Origin: Caprella mutica
Lineage: Eukaryota > Arthropoda > Malacostraca > Amphipoda > Caprellidae
Direction: 5' to 3'
DNA length: 64,000 bases
Assembly (NCBI GenBank): GCA_947561585.1
Contig: CANNZV010002592.1
Span: 136,311 to 200,310, forward strand
Below are positions 23,627 through 36,200 of the stretch, piece by piece. The notes below the pieces were generated by a model that saw only the letters and a list, made by a program, of their open reading frames with translations, ran no database searches and was not told the origin of the DNA. Position 1 is the stretch's first letter, and every line of letters starts with the position of its first letter. The position numbers and the translations under genes are program-made.

Positions 23627-24127
23627 GCCAAAAATATTTCACAATCCTCAAAAAGATTGTTTGTTCAATGCAACACAATTATATAAATCAAAGTATTAAA
23701 CTAATTAATAAGTTTTGGTTGAATTTTAGTACTTTTAATTCATTCGCTACTTTGAACTTTAATCACTGTGAATGAACCGATTTTTCTTCAAGTCTCATTG
23801 AAAATGTTTGTTACAATTACATAATAACTTCAGACATACCTCGCTCTTATTTTCATTTCGTAATATATCGATCTGAGTCGTGATTTTAGTGATAAGGTCA
23901 TATGCAGTAGTACCTGTATATGTAAATTGGTTATTCTGCTTGTACCACCGGTGGTACATGTGGCGCTGCAGGAGATATTGTGCGCTCAGAACGCCATTTG
24001 GCCACCGGTGAACAAAATATTTTATCGACTCATAATGTAGTGTAGTAGTAGCAAAACACATGGCAACAATCTCCCATGGCTGCGGTGACAATATCAACCT
24101 CTGATATCAGGCATGGCGGTTAACGTG

Positions 24128-24639
24128 TTAATATATGTATAGTAATATATTTTCATAATTATAAAGAGCTTCAGCATCCAAAATTTTAATGGACTCACTA
24201 CAATATAATAATCAGTATCAGATTTTTTTCTCATTCAACTTGAACACAATATCACACAGATTCATATGCATAATTATTAGAGACCGGATTTATTGTTCTA
24301 ACGAAAGGGGCCAAAAAAATAAGAGAAAAATAGTATCAATAAATCTAAAAAGTAGTCGTATAGTCGTAGTAAATAAATGTTATTATAGCATTAAATAAAA
24401 GCCAAATTCTTTCTTTTTCGTATTTTATTCAATTTATTATAAATTAAATGTACGAAAAAAAAATACACAATGTAAATGTCCAAGTCACACCCAAATAATA
24501 AAATTCAACATCTAAACTCGAATAGAGTATCTAAAAGCAAATACAAGAAACAGTAACAATAATTCGTAATGTTATAAACATGTTGTTTTACAATTATTAA
24601 GCAATCATACATTATTACTTGAAATAACTAGACTTTTTT
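24128..24639. other. Spacer without supported features
   Basis: AT-rich DNA. A 69-codon plus frame (24189-24398) has no recognisable motif. Confidence 0.5.
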
Positions 24640-25640
24640 TAAATCTTTGTGAAAAATCCCGACACAAACCCAAGGAGAGATGAGGTTACGAGAAAAAGAA
24701 TTTCCCCTCAAAACATGCGAAAAATACGCAGGCAGGTCATAAGGCAGCTAAATGACACTACTGCCTCTATTTTGTTAAGCCCGTCATTGCTCTTACGTCA
24801 AAACAGTCCTGATGTAATGTCTCAAATGAAACTGTCAGAAATGCTCAATGGGGATTAAGACCAGAGAACAAGGCAATCAAGTCATGAGAGTCTCTCACTT
24901 GATGCCCAGAGATATGAGGAAAGAAGTTGTAACCCTTCAAGCATGAGATTGTGCGAAGTAATGCAAGAAAATCATCTTTTGCCAACGATATGATTGCAAA
25001 TTATTAGGCCAAGGGAACAAATACTCAACAAAAGGATTGTTAGGTTTGCACCCTCTGGTACTCGGAAAGGGCCAATTAACGTTTTGACAATCATGCCTGC
25101 TTAAAACAAAAAACCACAGCCTCCTTGTTGACGACGAAACCAGTGTGGATAAACAGCTCCAATAGGATGCAAACTTTATCCCATCCATCCAGACAATCAA
25201 GGGTGGTTCTTGCCACATCTGTTAAAAGAACAAGTAGGAAGTTTGTTTTCATGTAATTCTGTGTACTAATGCTTTTTTCCTTTTGGGTATATTTCATAGG
25301 AGGCCTGGAAATGGGCTCCACATTCCATGTCGTCTCATTCAAGACACTGTTTGGACGAATAACCAATGACAGCCTTGTCGAAAATGGAGGCACTAGTGTT
25401 ATTTGGCTGCCTTTTAACCTGCCTGAGTAGTTTTCGCATATTTCGAAGGGAAAAAGCATTTCCTCGTACCCTCATCTCTCCTTGAATTGGTGTCTGGTTC
25501 TTCCACAATAGAAACTATGGTTCAGTTATCCCTCCCAAATTCATTAGCTAAATATAGAAGAGTCATCCCTTCTGCAGGACCAGTTACAGTTTTCACCCTC
25601 TCGGTAGAAGTTAATCACCCATTTTTTGGCCTTTTCACAG
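24640..25640 (-). pseudogene. Inverted duplication of a broken coding fragment, possibly MULE-like
   Basis: The plus strand at 24645-24840 and the minus strand at about 25505-25300 are homologous. Both encode a fragment with DTNPRRDEVTRK or DTNSRRDEGTRK, followed by NMRKxxRQVxRQ and a TTAS or TSAS string. The minus strand then continues through 25215-24940 in broken frames with a WMDGIKF segment. That pattern (a basic N-terminal stretch, then a W-x-D-G start of a catalytic domain) recalls Mutator-like transposases with FLYWCH N-termini, but I cannot confirm it and the frames are disrupted. Local composition is less AT-rich than the surroundings, consistent with former coding sequence. A fragment of an unrelated host gene is the alternative. 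Confidence 0.3.
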
Positions 25641-25879
25641 AGCTGCAATAAAGCGATGGACAGTTAAAATGCCTTCACAATACATAAACTTTCATAACTT
25701 TCCAATTTTCTCATGGATTCAAAAAATATTTCCTCAAGATACTAACATAGGAGCAATCTTCCAGTGACCAAAGTTTCACTACTATACGATCAATATTATT
25801 AAAATTATTCACAAAATAGTAATCTGCAATAAAGCGATGGACGTAGTTTAGATAGTCATGAGCCGACATTACTATATAC

Positions 25880-26152
25880 AGTGTGTGAAATCTAAATAAG
25901 AAAGCTAGAGATATGAGGTTAATTTGAAACGGAGGAGAATATTTTTAAATTTTATTTCAAATATACATATTACATTCCAAATGTTGCCCATTTTTTTAAT
26001 GCACAATGCACATTCAATTTTCGCCACATAATCCATACTTTTCTTAACATATACCTATGGATATGGAGTATTATTGTGGAATGTGAATCTTCCAAAGTAC
26101 GAGTCCTATTATTCCAAATTGTCTTAAAAAAACACAGAGAGAGTTTTGCCAA
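25880..26152 (-). pseudogene. C-terminal relic of an IS630-Tc1-mariner-type transposase
   Basis: Read on the minus strand, a 60-codon frame (26152-25970) contains DSHSTIILHIHRYMLRK and KLNVHCALKKWATFGM. The second resembles the usual mariner-group C-terminal pattern (R-L-x-x-C-x-x-x-x-G-x-H-F/V-E). After it come about 90 bp and then TATACAGTGTGTGAAATC (about 25873-25890), similar in position to the ATACAGGGTG termini of the elements at 57319 and 62838. Only this short tail is visible. The assignment is tentative. Confidence 0.35.
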
Positions 26153-26601
26153 TATTAATCAAATTATGTACATGATATTATATCAATAATTTTTACTAGA
26201 GATTTATATTGTAAATAGAGATATTTTGTCTGCTACTTATACATGCATGTACTAACAGTTTTTTAATCGTTGGTATAATGCCTGATTTAAAATTTATGAA
26301 ACCACATAAGTTATTATCATCTTTATATTATATAGTGCCCAATTAAGATAATACAGGGTGGAGGGAGGAAAGAAATTTAATCCAGTTTTAGAATTTCCAA
26401 TACGAGAGATTTCGTACTATCATTAAAGATTCGTAATGTAGGAGAGAATAACTTTCTTGCAGTTATCCCTCTTGTTCAAATAAAAACATACCATATTGGT
26501 AACTTAATTTCACATCCAATTCAGATGAAACCTGAAACTCTTATGTAGCTGACATAAATGACATTTTATTTTTCAACAACGATAGTGACATAATATCTAA
26601 C
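26153..26601. other. Spacer with one possible transposon terminus
   Basis: AATACAGGGTGGAGGGAGGA at about 26351-26370 looks like a mariner-group terminus, but I find no inverted partner. The rest is AT-rich. Confidence 0.35.
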
Positions 26602-28211
26602 GGAAATATCGTATAACTTTTCTACTTAATAGTATACGCAAATATTTAAATTTTGGCGCTGTAGACAGGATTTATTGATTCTATTTTTTTTTGTTTGGTT
26701 CTATATAGATATTAAAGTCAACAGTTGGATTATGAAATGCTTGGTAAAGTCAGTAAATTCACAAAATAGAAAAGGTTAACCTGTTTAGTACGTAAAAATT
26801 ACTAGACGACAATTAAAAAGATTATTTCAGAGAAAAAATTCACTATTCAGTCCTCTGAAGTATCAACGTGGTAACGAAACGCAAGAAACGCCTGTATTAT
26901 GGTCAGATTTAAGCATTCAGAAACAGGGGTCATCAAGAAAAATATAGCCACATATAACAGAAGAACACCACAACTCCACGTTTGTTGATAAGAAGACTCG
27001 TCAGGCACGCTACTTCTCTGCTGGTGTAAACCGATAGCTTTAAAAGTACACAGAAGAGTTTGGCTGCGGCTAAACGCCCTCCGCTGTCTTCCGAAGCAAC
27101 AAAACGGTTTAGTCCAAGTCACAGCAACATTTCTAGAATAAGAAGGATACATGAAGTCGATGCAAGAGGTCAACCAACAATTCTGCTACAGTGTTTCACA
27201 ACAAGCTACGGACAACTAGTTGGGCTACTGCGTACTGTAAATGTTTACTTCTCCTATCATTGTCTACCGCCTGCAATCCTCTCTTCAGCTAACGGTACTC
27301 GGCTAAACCTGCCCGTTGCTTTTAACTGGGGGTCAGTAAGGTTGAAACACAATTGTGATGAGAAAACATGGTAATACGATTATATACTAAAATGATTAAG
27401 TACCAACATGTGTAAACCAGTGTGAGCCACCATTTTAATTTTTTTATCATTGTGTATTTTTTTATTATTATTATAATTTCCATTAATCGTGTTATTGATA
27501 GTATTTTTGCTTTACTAATTTTTAAACAAGTATTTTATTTTATTAAATTGCTGGGCTTTTGTGTTTCAGTGGTGTATCTCTTTCAAAGAGACTATAGAGC
27601 CATTAATGAAAAGATCGTTAAGGGCACAAAATATAGTAGAGACTCCCCTGTTCAAAATGAACACACAGTGACAAATGACCTCGTAAGAAGAATAATGATC
27701 ATTTTATAGACGGAATCGATCCTGGAGAACTTTTTCAGGTCCCTCGATTGATACTGCGAATCTAATAATATATGGAATGATAGTACAAAGATTCGGGTGC
27801 TCAACTCTCAGATAGATAAAGAGCATGGGAATGCACATGGATTGATGAACTGTTATTTCGGAAGCCAAATTCCCTACGAAGATATTAGGGAGGAGTTCAT
27901 TCTTTTGTATCCAAATTTTACGGCCAGTGAATTTCGCCATGCCGCCAGGAGGATCATCAAAACCGAAATAACGGACCTCAAATACTTCTGTGGGATGAAC
28001 CGTTTATAAAACCACTCTCGCGCTTTAGTGGAAGCATAATTGGTTTCAAATCATATGCGAGAGAAGAATATAGGAACATAGAGAGATATAATTTTTATCG
28101 GAGAATGTCATGCACCGAATGATGCGATTTTACTCACAAATATCCTGTCAACAGAGTCAAAATTGAAATATTTGGTTATACTTGTAAATAGAAAAGTTAT
28201 ACGATATTTCC
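26602..28211 (+). mobile_element. Inverted-repeat-bounded element of about 1.6 kb with unassigned coding remains
   Basis: The left end GGAAATATCGTATAACTTTT (26602) matches the inverted right end (AAAAGTTATACGATATTTCC, ending at 28211). The match continues inward for about 85 bp (AGTATA..CAAATATTT.AATTTTG...GACAGGAT). Between the repeats lies DNA less AT-rich than its surroundings, with open frames at 27060-27374 and 27422-28009. The terminal repeats plus internal coding remains fit a DNA transposon. I see no clear target duplication and cannot name the superfamily from the ends. Confidence 0.55.
27422..28009 (+). pseudogene. Broken reading frame inside the 1.6-kb inverted-repeat element, function unknown
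   Basis: One frame runs from 27422 to 28009 with only two in-frame stops (TAG at 27707 and one near 27749). The last part, from the ATG at 27797, encodes 70 residues including PYEDIREEFILLYPNF, ASEFRHAARRI and TDLKYFCGMNRL. A good 3' splice-site-like sequence (pyrimidine-rich tract, then TGTTTCAG) precedes position 27570, so an exon may begin there with VVYLFQRDYRAINEK. The upstream frame 27060-27374 (104 codons, starts MAAAKRPPLSSEATKR) could be an earlier exon; a GT follows shortly before its stop. I do not recognise any family. It could be a transposase C-terminus or a captured host exon. The stops suggest decay. Confidence 0.35.
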
Positions 28212-30938
28212 AGTTCATTCTGTTGCCTTTAACTTCAGTGAAACAGATTAACAATAACTCTACCGGTTATTCACGTGAATTAAAATTATTTATCAAAGTG
28301 ATAAAGTGACAAAATAATATAACTTAACAACTGTTTTCAGTTTGTGTCCAGAACAGTCACTTGAGAATCCAAAGTATTTCCCAAATTATGTAGTCGTTCA
28401 ACTTACTTGGAATAGGGTTGAAAATCATATCTTGTTTTATTTATCCTAATCAAGATGATACAGTCATAATCAATTAAACAGAAGAGTCAATTCAATTACT
28501 TATGTTATTATTAATTTGACAATGAACCATATTAGTTCTATTGTGTGAGTCATATCTCGTAAAGGTAGGGTCGTTGGTGAGGATGGGGTGGAACACGTCG
28601 TACAACCACGTACCCGTGGTGTACTTTTGCTAGTTTTGTGGATATGAATGTAATTAAGAGCTATACTTTGCACTTAAATCGCTAAAAAAGTAATTATCAG
28701 CTGCAATATTTGAACAATATAATGATAATTAATACATATAAGAAAAATGGTTACTTTTTAGTGTTTTTCATGTTTTTGGGGGTGTTTGAGGGCGATGATA
28801 ATGGATCGCTATGGTGTTTCAATTTTGAAACTAACTTTGTATGGTATTTTAGTACAGATCTAACGCTATATCGGTATTACAAACAAAAAAAATACAATTG
28901 AGATGATTTTTAAGAAATGACCCCCTTTCTAATTTTCAGTTGCGAAAATTAATTTAGATGTTGACCCAATGGCCTACAATTTTGGACACCTTATTTTTAC
29001 AGTCAAGAGCCAACAAATAACATTATCAGAAAACCCAACTCAAACAACTTAAAAAAGCGTTCCACCCTAATGGACATCGAAGGAATAAACAGTAAAACGA
29101 ATTTTTAGATTGAGACGTCCTCTATCATTTATGATAGTTTTTAAGGGGTAATAATGAGTAAAGGAAATTAAAAATTAATAAAAAAATAGTTAATGTACTA
29201 GCAATTAACTGAACGTTAATTCTGGATTCTCTGTCGTATTTAGTCGAATAATTATTTACACATATTAAGAAAACTATTCCCTCCACTACTAATTACAAAA
29301 TATATAATAATTCCTACCTTTGTAAGACTCAAATATTCAGGAACGTAACAATTCCCAACTTAAACGCAATACTGCCGGAACGAAAATAACTGGTGTTGAA
29401 AACTGTATCAGATTGGAATGTTTATTTATGCTAATGACAAAGTAAAATATTGTAGGTTCATTACAATAATAATGATTAGACTCGTAATTTGAGATTGCAT
29501 CTAAGATACCTGCAAGTATCATTGGATACCAATAGAAATAGAAGTTACTAATAGACGTTAAAACTATGTTTCCTTTTTATATTCAATAAACCACAAAACC
29601 TTAATATTAATATCATAAATAAGATTACTGATTGATCTTAATTATTTAAGAGATTACACTCTATTAATGATTGTATATTGATCTATTTAAATTATTTTGA
29701 ACTTCATATATGTTATTTGCAATACATAGGTGTTTATGTACAACTTCAGAATCTTCATATGAATTAGTTATAATTAGTTGATAAATTATCAAAGAACATT
29801 GCACTCCAATTTCCAGGGCATTTCTGGATATTTTTGAGTTGCCCCGAAACATTTGAAATTTTGTACAAAATGATATTTCCCCGTTAATTCTGAATTATTC
29901 GATTTTTTTTTTTAAATTAGTAAAATTAATTGGCACGTTATGAAAAAACACAACATGCAAAATTGCAGATTAATATTTGATACTTTTGAGTAACCCCAAC
30001 CCCTTTTTTTTGTAAAAAATATTAATATTAAATTTTTTTTCTTAAAATTTGGCTTCTAGAGCAATCAGTCAACTCATGCAATTCGCTTTGTCAACTTTTT
30101 TGAGTCACCAAGTGTCCCAAATATTAAGTTGATTTATTAATCGACAATTAAAGTTTTTCCTCATTTTTTGGATTTAATTTTCCTTATTATGTTCTTTATT
30201 GAGCACCAGACCTCCGTCAGTGTGGTGCACTATAGTATACACTGACTACAGTCTCCAGCGGTACCTAAATTTGAACAATTTAGAGGGATGGGGGCAACTG
30301 TAAACATTTTCGTACCGGTCTGATTTTCTGGCACAGACCTCAAAATAATCTCTTCTCAATCTATCTTCCTATTAAAAATGATAATAAATCAGAGTTTATG
30401 AGTCTTTTGCCAAAATGAAGTGTAAATCACCAAAAATGTTACTTTTCTGATATTTGAATCGCTTGGGGGCAACTGTTAATCATGTCAGAATTCACTCAAA
30501 TTTCAGTACACGTACCTTTACTTGTAATATCAACTTTATATCACTATTCCATAAATAATATCCAAAACTTTATTTTTTGGCCCCTCCTATTAATTAATTT
30601 ATAATTTATTAAAATATAGATACCCAATTGATATTCGTTAACAAATACAAAGGCAAGATGTCAGATTCTCATTGAAAACGAATTAATTGACAAGATATAA
30701 TTTATTCCTCATTTTATTATAAATTTATCGATAATTTATGGGGAAATTATTTATAATCTCGGCCAATCATATCAGAACATTTCAATATTTCTAATATTTG
30801 ATAACCTAGAAGTTAAAAATGAATTACAATATCAATGCAACATTTAATAGGAAAAATGAATCTTTACCACTTAAAATCATATATTAATAAATTATTTCAA
30901 AATTAGTTATAAGAAGATATACAATATTTGTAGTACAT
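28212..30938. other. Spacer with two weak inverted-repeat candidates
   Basis: GGGGTGGAACACG at 28585-28597 faces CGTTCCACCCT at 29059-29068. AGTTGCCCC near 29838 faces GGGGGCAACTG near 30467, with another direct GGGGGCAACTG near 30290. Both could be worn element ends. Otherwise the DNA is AT-rich with short chance frames. Confidence 0.3.
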
Positions 30939-31158
30939 TTAGGATAAGCTCTAAGTTATCGGACGGTTCCATATTTATGATTTTATAAGAAGTAGAAAAC
31001 AAATACATGTAGTATTTAATTATTATTCGACTTTTTATCAAAATTAAAAGTCGATATCAATTAATGTAATGGTCAAATAATTATTACATACAATGAATTT
31101 CTCTTTTGCTTATATGGTCGAAAATGTGGAGCCGTCCGACAATTCGGAATTCTCCCTA
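30939..31158. mobile_element. TAAGTTCC-family inverted-repeat element (about 220 bp)
   Basis: The left end is TAGGATAAGCTCTAAGTTAT followed by CGGACGGTTCCA. The right end inverted is TAGGGAGAATTCCGAATTGT followed by CGGACGGCTCCA. The arms of about 32 bp share most positions and each begins at a TA. The interior is AT-rich and non-coding. This is one of the clearest complete copies of the family. Confidence 0.65.
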
Positions 31159-32009
31159 CAGAATATCATTCACAAAAATTAAATTGAAATCTTTATTCAA
31201 AAATCATGTCTGAATTAAACCTCAAATTATTAACTGCAATACGTGTTTTTCACAATGCATTTCAGCAAGTTTGTCTATTTGACTGAGTGCTTTGCAATGT
31301 TTGACAACATGTTTGCTTCTGTTTCACGAACATTAATTGATTGGATGAACTGCAAATATAGTGATAATAGCGGTAGAACGTAAGTGTTAACTATTATCAT
31401 TTGCAGTGAATAATGAAGTTAAGCTGTTTGTTTATGTTATATCTGGTATAATTAAGATTACGTAAGAAAAAATATTTTAAAAATCTGTACATCGAATGAA
31501 TGTTCTAAAATAAAAGGATAAAAGAAGTTTATGTTAATGTATTGGAAAAATGATTTAGTGAATTTAATCGTAAAAATAAAAGATAATTATTAAAACTTCA
31601 AAACACCATTAAATACAGAATTTGGTTGAGGTTATTAATTAATTAAAGAGGATAATTTGTTATTCAATGTATATATAATAAATATATATATCTATGAACG
31701 TGGATCGTACGTTGAAAAGATTAATATTAAATGAATATAATCAGTTTATATTTCCATTTAATCGTATTGATGGTATCAACTGATCGCGTATAATAAGAAA
31801 TAGCTGAATAATTCACATAGTGAAGTAGAAGATTGTGTAATATCCCATCATATTCTCTTCCTAACATTAATAGTAATGAATCTAAAAATATCAGATCTGT
31901 TAGGGAATATATAGACACATAAACTCCAGTTATTTGAGATTAACCTGGAGACGAGTTTATTATGTTTCTACTGATTCAATCACTTATAAATCCCACCAAC
32001 CCCTCAATA
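31159..32009. other. Spacer without supported features
   Basis: AT-rich DNA. A chance minus frame (31727-31918) has no motif. Confidence 0.5.
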
Positions 32010-32150
32010 AATTACTCTAAGAAGAAACTGTAAATATATTACTCAAAATAGGTTACTCTAAATACGTTACTCTAAATATATTACTCTAAATATGTTCCTC
32101 TAATTTTTTTTATTCTATTTTTTTAAAATACATTACACTAAAATATTTCT
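32010..32150. repeat. TTACTCTAAATA tandem array
   Basis: About seven copies of a 13-16 bp unit, ATTACTCTAAATACG or ATATTACTCTAAATAT, becoming irregular after 32105. Its layout (short AT-rich units with one invariant word) resembles the end arrays of the foldback-like elements. I see no inverted partner within a few kb. Confidence 0.5.
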
Positions 32151-33148
32151 TTTACACCAAAAAAATTAATCTTCTTGCTCATTTGTATTATGGTAAACTA
32201 CACTTTTTGAGGCTCTTTGCTTTTTTGTTTGGCTTTATGAATTAGTATTATAAATTAATGGTAGGATTTTTAATGAATGTAAAAGATTATTGCAATAAAA
32301 TTAATATGGTTTATATTATATTTCTTAATAGTAATAAATATTCATTTAGGTAATGTATTTAAAGTAATTTAGCTTTCAATATAATGAATGATGCAACTAA
32401 GATAGTCTAAATTAATTAAATATTATATCAGAAATATTAACTTAATATGACTAGAATGATAGTATACTAATATTCTAATAAATTTCATCATATAAGATTT
32501 CTTTTCAAAGAAAGTTTTAGGATTTTCTATTTCAATTCCTGCAAAGAATTATTGATAAAGTGACGGAATTCAATTATCACTAAAGGGTAATTATATTTTT
32601 TCGAACAGTAAAATAAAAATACAGATGGTCAAATTTTGGAGAAGTTTTTTAACACATCTNNNNNNNNNNNNNNNNNNNNNNNNNNNNNNNNNNNNNNNNN
32701 NNNNNNNNNNNNNNNNNNNNNNNNNNNNNNNNNNNNNNNNNNNNNNNNNNNNNNNNNNNNNNNNNNNNNNNNNNNNNNNNNNNNNNNNNNNNNATTCAAT
32801 CAGATTTCTGAAGGGAAAGTTTTCACTCCATTAATTTGGTAGCGCTATTCCGTTTGTATTGAATAGTTCATGAGTGAATTGAGTTTTTAATTCGCACTGC
32901 ATGGAGTGAGAAAATTGCTTTAGTGTTGCCTGAACTCCTGAATAGCTTCCTTGTTCCACCAAAGCGTCCATTTATCTTCATGAAAACTGATGCTGCGGCT
33001 CAATTGTATGGATGGAAAAAGATCCTTAACACTCAGATGATGTGCACTTTTGAAATAGTATAACATTGTACCAGAGAGAAAGATATGGTGTGGCAATAGA
33101 AGATAAAGAGGGGACATCACTATTCACCGAGCTAACCGTTCCAATAGA
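32151..33148. other. Spacer containing the assembly gap
   Basis: AT-rich sequence on both sides of a run of N at 32660-32793. Translated frames that cross the gap are meaningless. The part at 32900-33130 is less AT-rich, with short frames on both strands, but no family is recognisable. Confidence 0.4.
32660..32793. other. Assembly gap (134 N)
   Basis: A run of 134 undetermined bases, so sequence continuity across it is not established. Confidence 1.
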
Positions 33149-33288
33149 TGTACGATAAGTTCCGATTTTCGAATGTTTTCGATCACATATTGAAAAAATA
33201 TATAATGAATGTTTAATAATGATAACTATCAAATTTTTCAGGGATCAAATATGTGGAACCGTCCGATAATTGGAAACATATCGTACAT
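33149..33288. mobile_element. TAAGTTCC-family inverted-repeat element (about 140 bp)
   Basis: The left end is TGTACGATAAGTTCCGATTT. The right end inverted is TGTACGATATGTTTCCAATT, then ATCGGACGGTTCCACA. Arms and size fit the copies at 30939 and 46222. No coding potential. Confidence 0.55.
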
Positions 33289-36200
33289 TTTCATCAGAAT
33301 TTAGCACGGCGGAAATCATTCAATTAATAGGAAAAAATCATTCTATGTTGGTTACTTTAAATATTTTCACAGTACCTTTTTCAGTTATAGGAAAAGTGGA
33401 TATAACTGCACAAAAATGAATATAATATAATAATAGTATATATATATATAAAGTTCATATCACTAATTTGACCTGCAGACCAATTAAATTTGGCAGATTC
33501 ATTTTTATTTCATATTGAATAAGTAATACTCAATAATAGATATGACCACATACCCCGACGACAAATTTATAATCAATGATAAAATGAACATTTATCTACT
33601 AATGCATATGATTCAACGAAAATAACATAGTAATTCATCATAATTTAAAACATTTATGGATCTACTTGGCTTCACAAAGAGAGAACATATTCTTCTTTAG
33701 GCATATGTGCTTTGATTTCGTCAAATATCTAATAAATATATACAAAAGACATTAAAAATATTAAACTAGGTCTATGTTTCATTTCAAGTAATTGTGTATG
33801 TGATTGTAAACCCAGCCAAAAAAAAAAAATTTCTCATAGTTCATAAGATATGTTTCCTTCTTTCTTACTCCCAGCTGTAGCTTTTTCAATTACTGATGTA
33901 AGAAGCACATCAGCAGTCAAAGTAACAGAAAAGTACTGCCAGCCACTACAGTAAGTAACGGTATGTTTACTTCTGTATTGATATTGCATGTACAGTTGTG
34001 AACATATAAATTCGTTAGAGAGTACATGATGTGTCTGATAATTGTATATTATTTTAATAAACTAATAGAGATATTTATTATGTTTTTTAAGCAAGCGAAC
34101 TGAGGTAGTGTTCCTAAATTAATTAACAAATATCAATTAGATTCTCTATTTTTTGATAAGCAATTAAATAGAATATTATATTGAAGATAGCTATATAGTT
34201 TATAATTTCATAATTGATATAGAAAATTATAAAATTTTTACAATTCATATAATTTACTTATTATATAACTTCAATATACAAATATAACGGGAAAACATGT
34301 GACTAGACGTCAATGCATAATAATCTTTGAAGTATAAATAAAACAAATATAATCAGAGAGTCAATCGGCTTGAAAGACAACATCACTGTCCTGACGTCAC
34401 GATAATAAAGAAGAAGCATGCTCTTGTATATTTCAAAGGGCAAATGTGATAATAATACCAAAATATTTATTTAAAAGGTTTAAAATCCAAAGTATCCCTA
34501 AGATTTAATCCGCAACTGAATTACTAAATAAATGCTAAGTCAAACCATTTCGATAGGAATTCACGTGAAAATAGCACAATTATTATGGTTTAGAATATCT
34601 CCTCCATTCCAATGGGAAATTTTTTGAAAGAAGCTGTTAAAAATGTAATAATTTGAGTATTATCATCAATGCCAGCCTCTTCTACATAAACTGCAGCTGA
34701 TGCAGATAATTGAATAGAATTTATTGAATGCTCGACACGAATGAATCAGGCTATCAGATCTAGAAGGTGAAAAAAAGATAATATATGAATTATTGTCTCC
34801 ATTCTCCAGAATGTAATACATCATTATCAAATCTACAGGATAATGAATCGAATTTTTATGTTAAATCTTATTTTTTTTGCAAATCAATAGTATACAGAAT
34901 ATAATTCAATATTAAATCATGCTACAAAATATTAGGTTATAGGTAAATCTCTAGATATCAATTGTTCAAAAAACAACTGCTTGCATGAACAATATGATTG
35001 ATAGATGGTGCATCCCCATTACCCATTGAGTTAATATTCCTATATTTTATTAAAACAACTTCAAGTATACATTTTGTCATTATCATATTGCAAGTACACT
35101 GGCCCAAAACCCCAAACAAAACTGATATAACCTTCGATTTAAGATTTATTCGAACAACTGTACAATGTACATGGTACCATTACAGTAAGTTGCTACATGC
35201 TTGCTTCTATATTTGTGAATTAAGTTTTTACAGTTGTGTAAAGAGTCTCTGGAATAATGAAATAGCATGATAATATTAGGTACTGAATGCAATAATTTAT
35301 AGAGTGTACAATGTGCTAATTATCATGAAAGATATTGTTTGAGTTTAAGAAAGAATATACGATGGAATTATAAACTAGGAGCATCTATAAAAGCTCCATC
35401 ATTCATTATTGCACAAGAAGTTACTTCTAAATACGAATACGTAAAACTAAGAATATATATAATAATACTCAGATATAGGTATATTATAGTTCAAATGTGA
35501 AACATGCAGATCTAATAAAACTTAATTTTATTTGATTATTAAATGGTATATCTATATATATATTATTTGTCAGAGGATGAAATATCATAGTGTAATTTCT
35601 CAGTAATATTATTAAGATGTTGCAATAATATTTTGTATCATCCTGTAATAAACTTTCACATGTGAATTCTAAAAAATCGCATGAAATTCATTTAGAAAGT
35701 TTATTATTATATCCTACAAATATTCCTATTTATAATTATAAAACTTATAATTAAGGTTTCTTATATAACCTTGTTCCCTTTCATAAATAATGAAATAATG
35801 AACTGGCCAAGTTCAAGATGGATTATCATAATGGTTCTGTACATGGGTTTGGGGGAAAAAGGCTGAGGTGCAGAACCTGTATTTTTCGAAAATAACATTA
35901 GGGATTCTGCATATTTTTATTTTCATATTATTCGACACAAATATTCCATGTTTATTGCATTCAACCAATATTCATTTTAATTCATATTTTCAATATTTAA
36001 TACTCTTATTATATGTATATCCATATTATTTAGAATGTTTCCAATTAAAAAGGAACGCAATATATAACAAGTAAACTAATCAGAATGTACCGACATACTC
36101 AAACAGAGTAGCCCATTAACAGAGTTTGGCTTAACCTCGTTATACTGAAGTGAAATTCTTGCATAAACGACCGAACTTGCTAATTATACACTCAAAAATA

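Larger units (their letters stand above)
22972..24127. mobile_element. TTAA-flanked piggyBac-like non-autonomous element (1156 bp)
   Basis: The left end is CACGTTAACTGCCAC and the right end, inverted, is CACGTTAACCGCCATGC. Both are flanked by TTAA (22968-22971 and 24128-24131). Just inside the left end is a 4 x 43-bp array of a palindrome. The same palindrome occurs once, inverted, near 23941-23965, so it marks both subterminal regions. A minus-strand frame (23795-24097, 100 codons) covers the right subterminal part and has no transposase motif I recognise. One terminus of the TAAGTTCC family lies inside at 23588-23626. The TTAA target and the end layout fit a piggyBac-superfamily derivative. 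The repeated palindrome could be a transposase-binding site. Confidence 0.7.

Noticed and set aside
32625..32842. Open frames crossing positions 32660-32793
   Set aside because: They run through undetermined bases and have no meaning.
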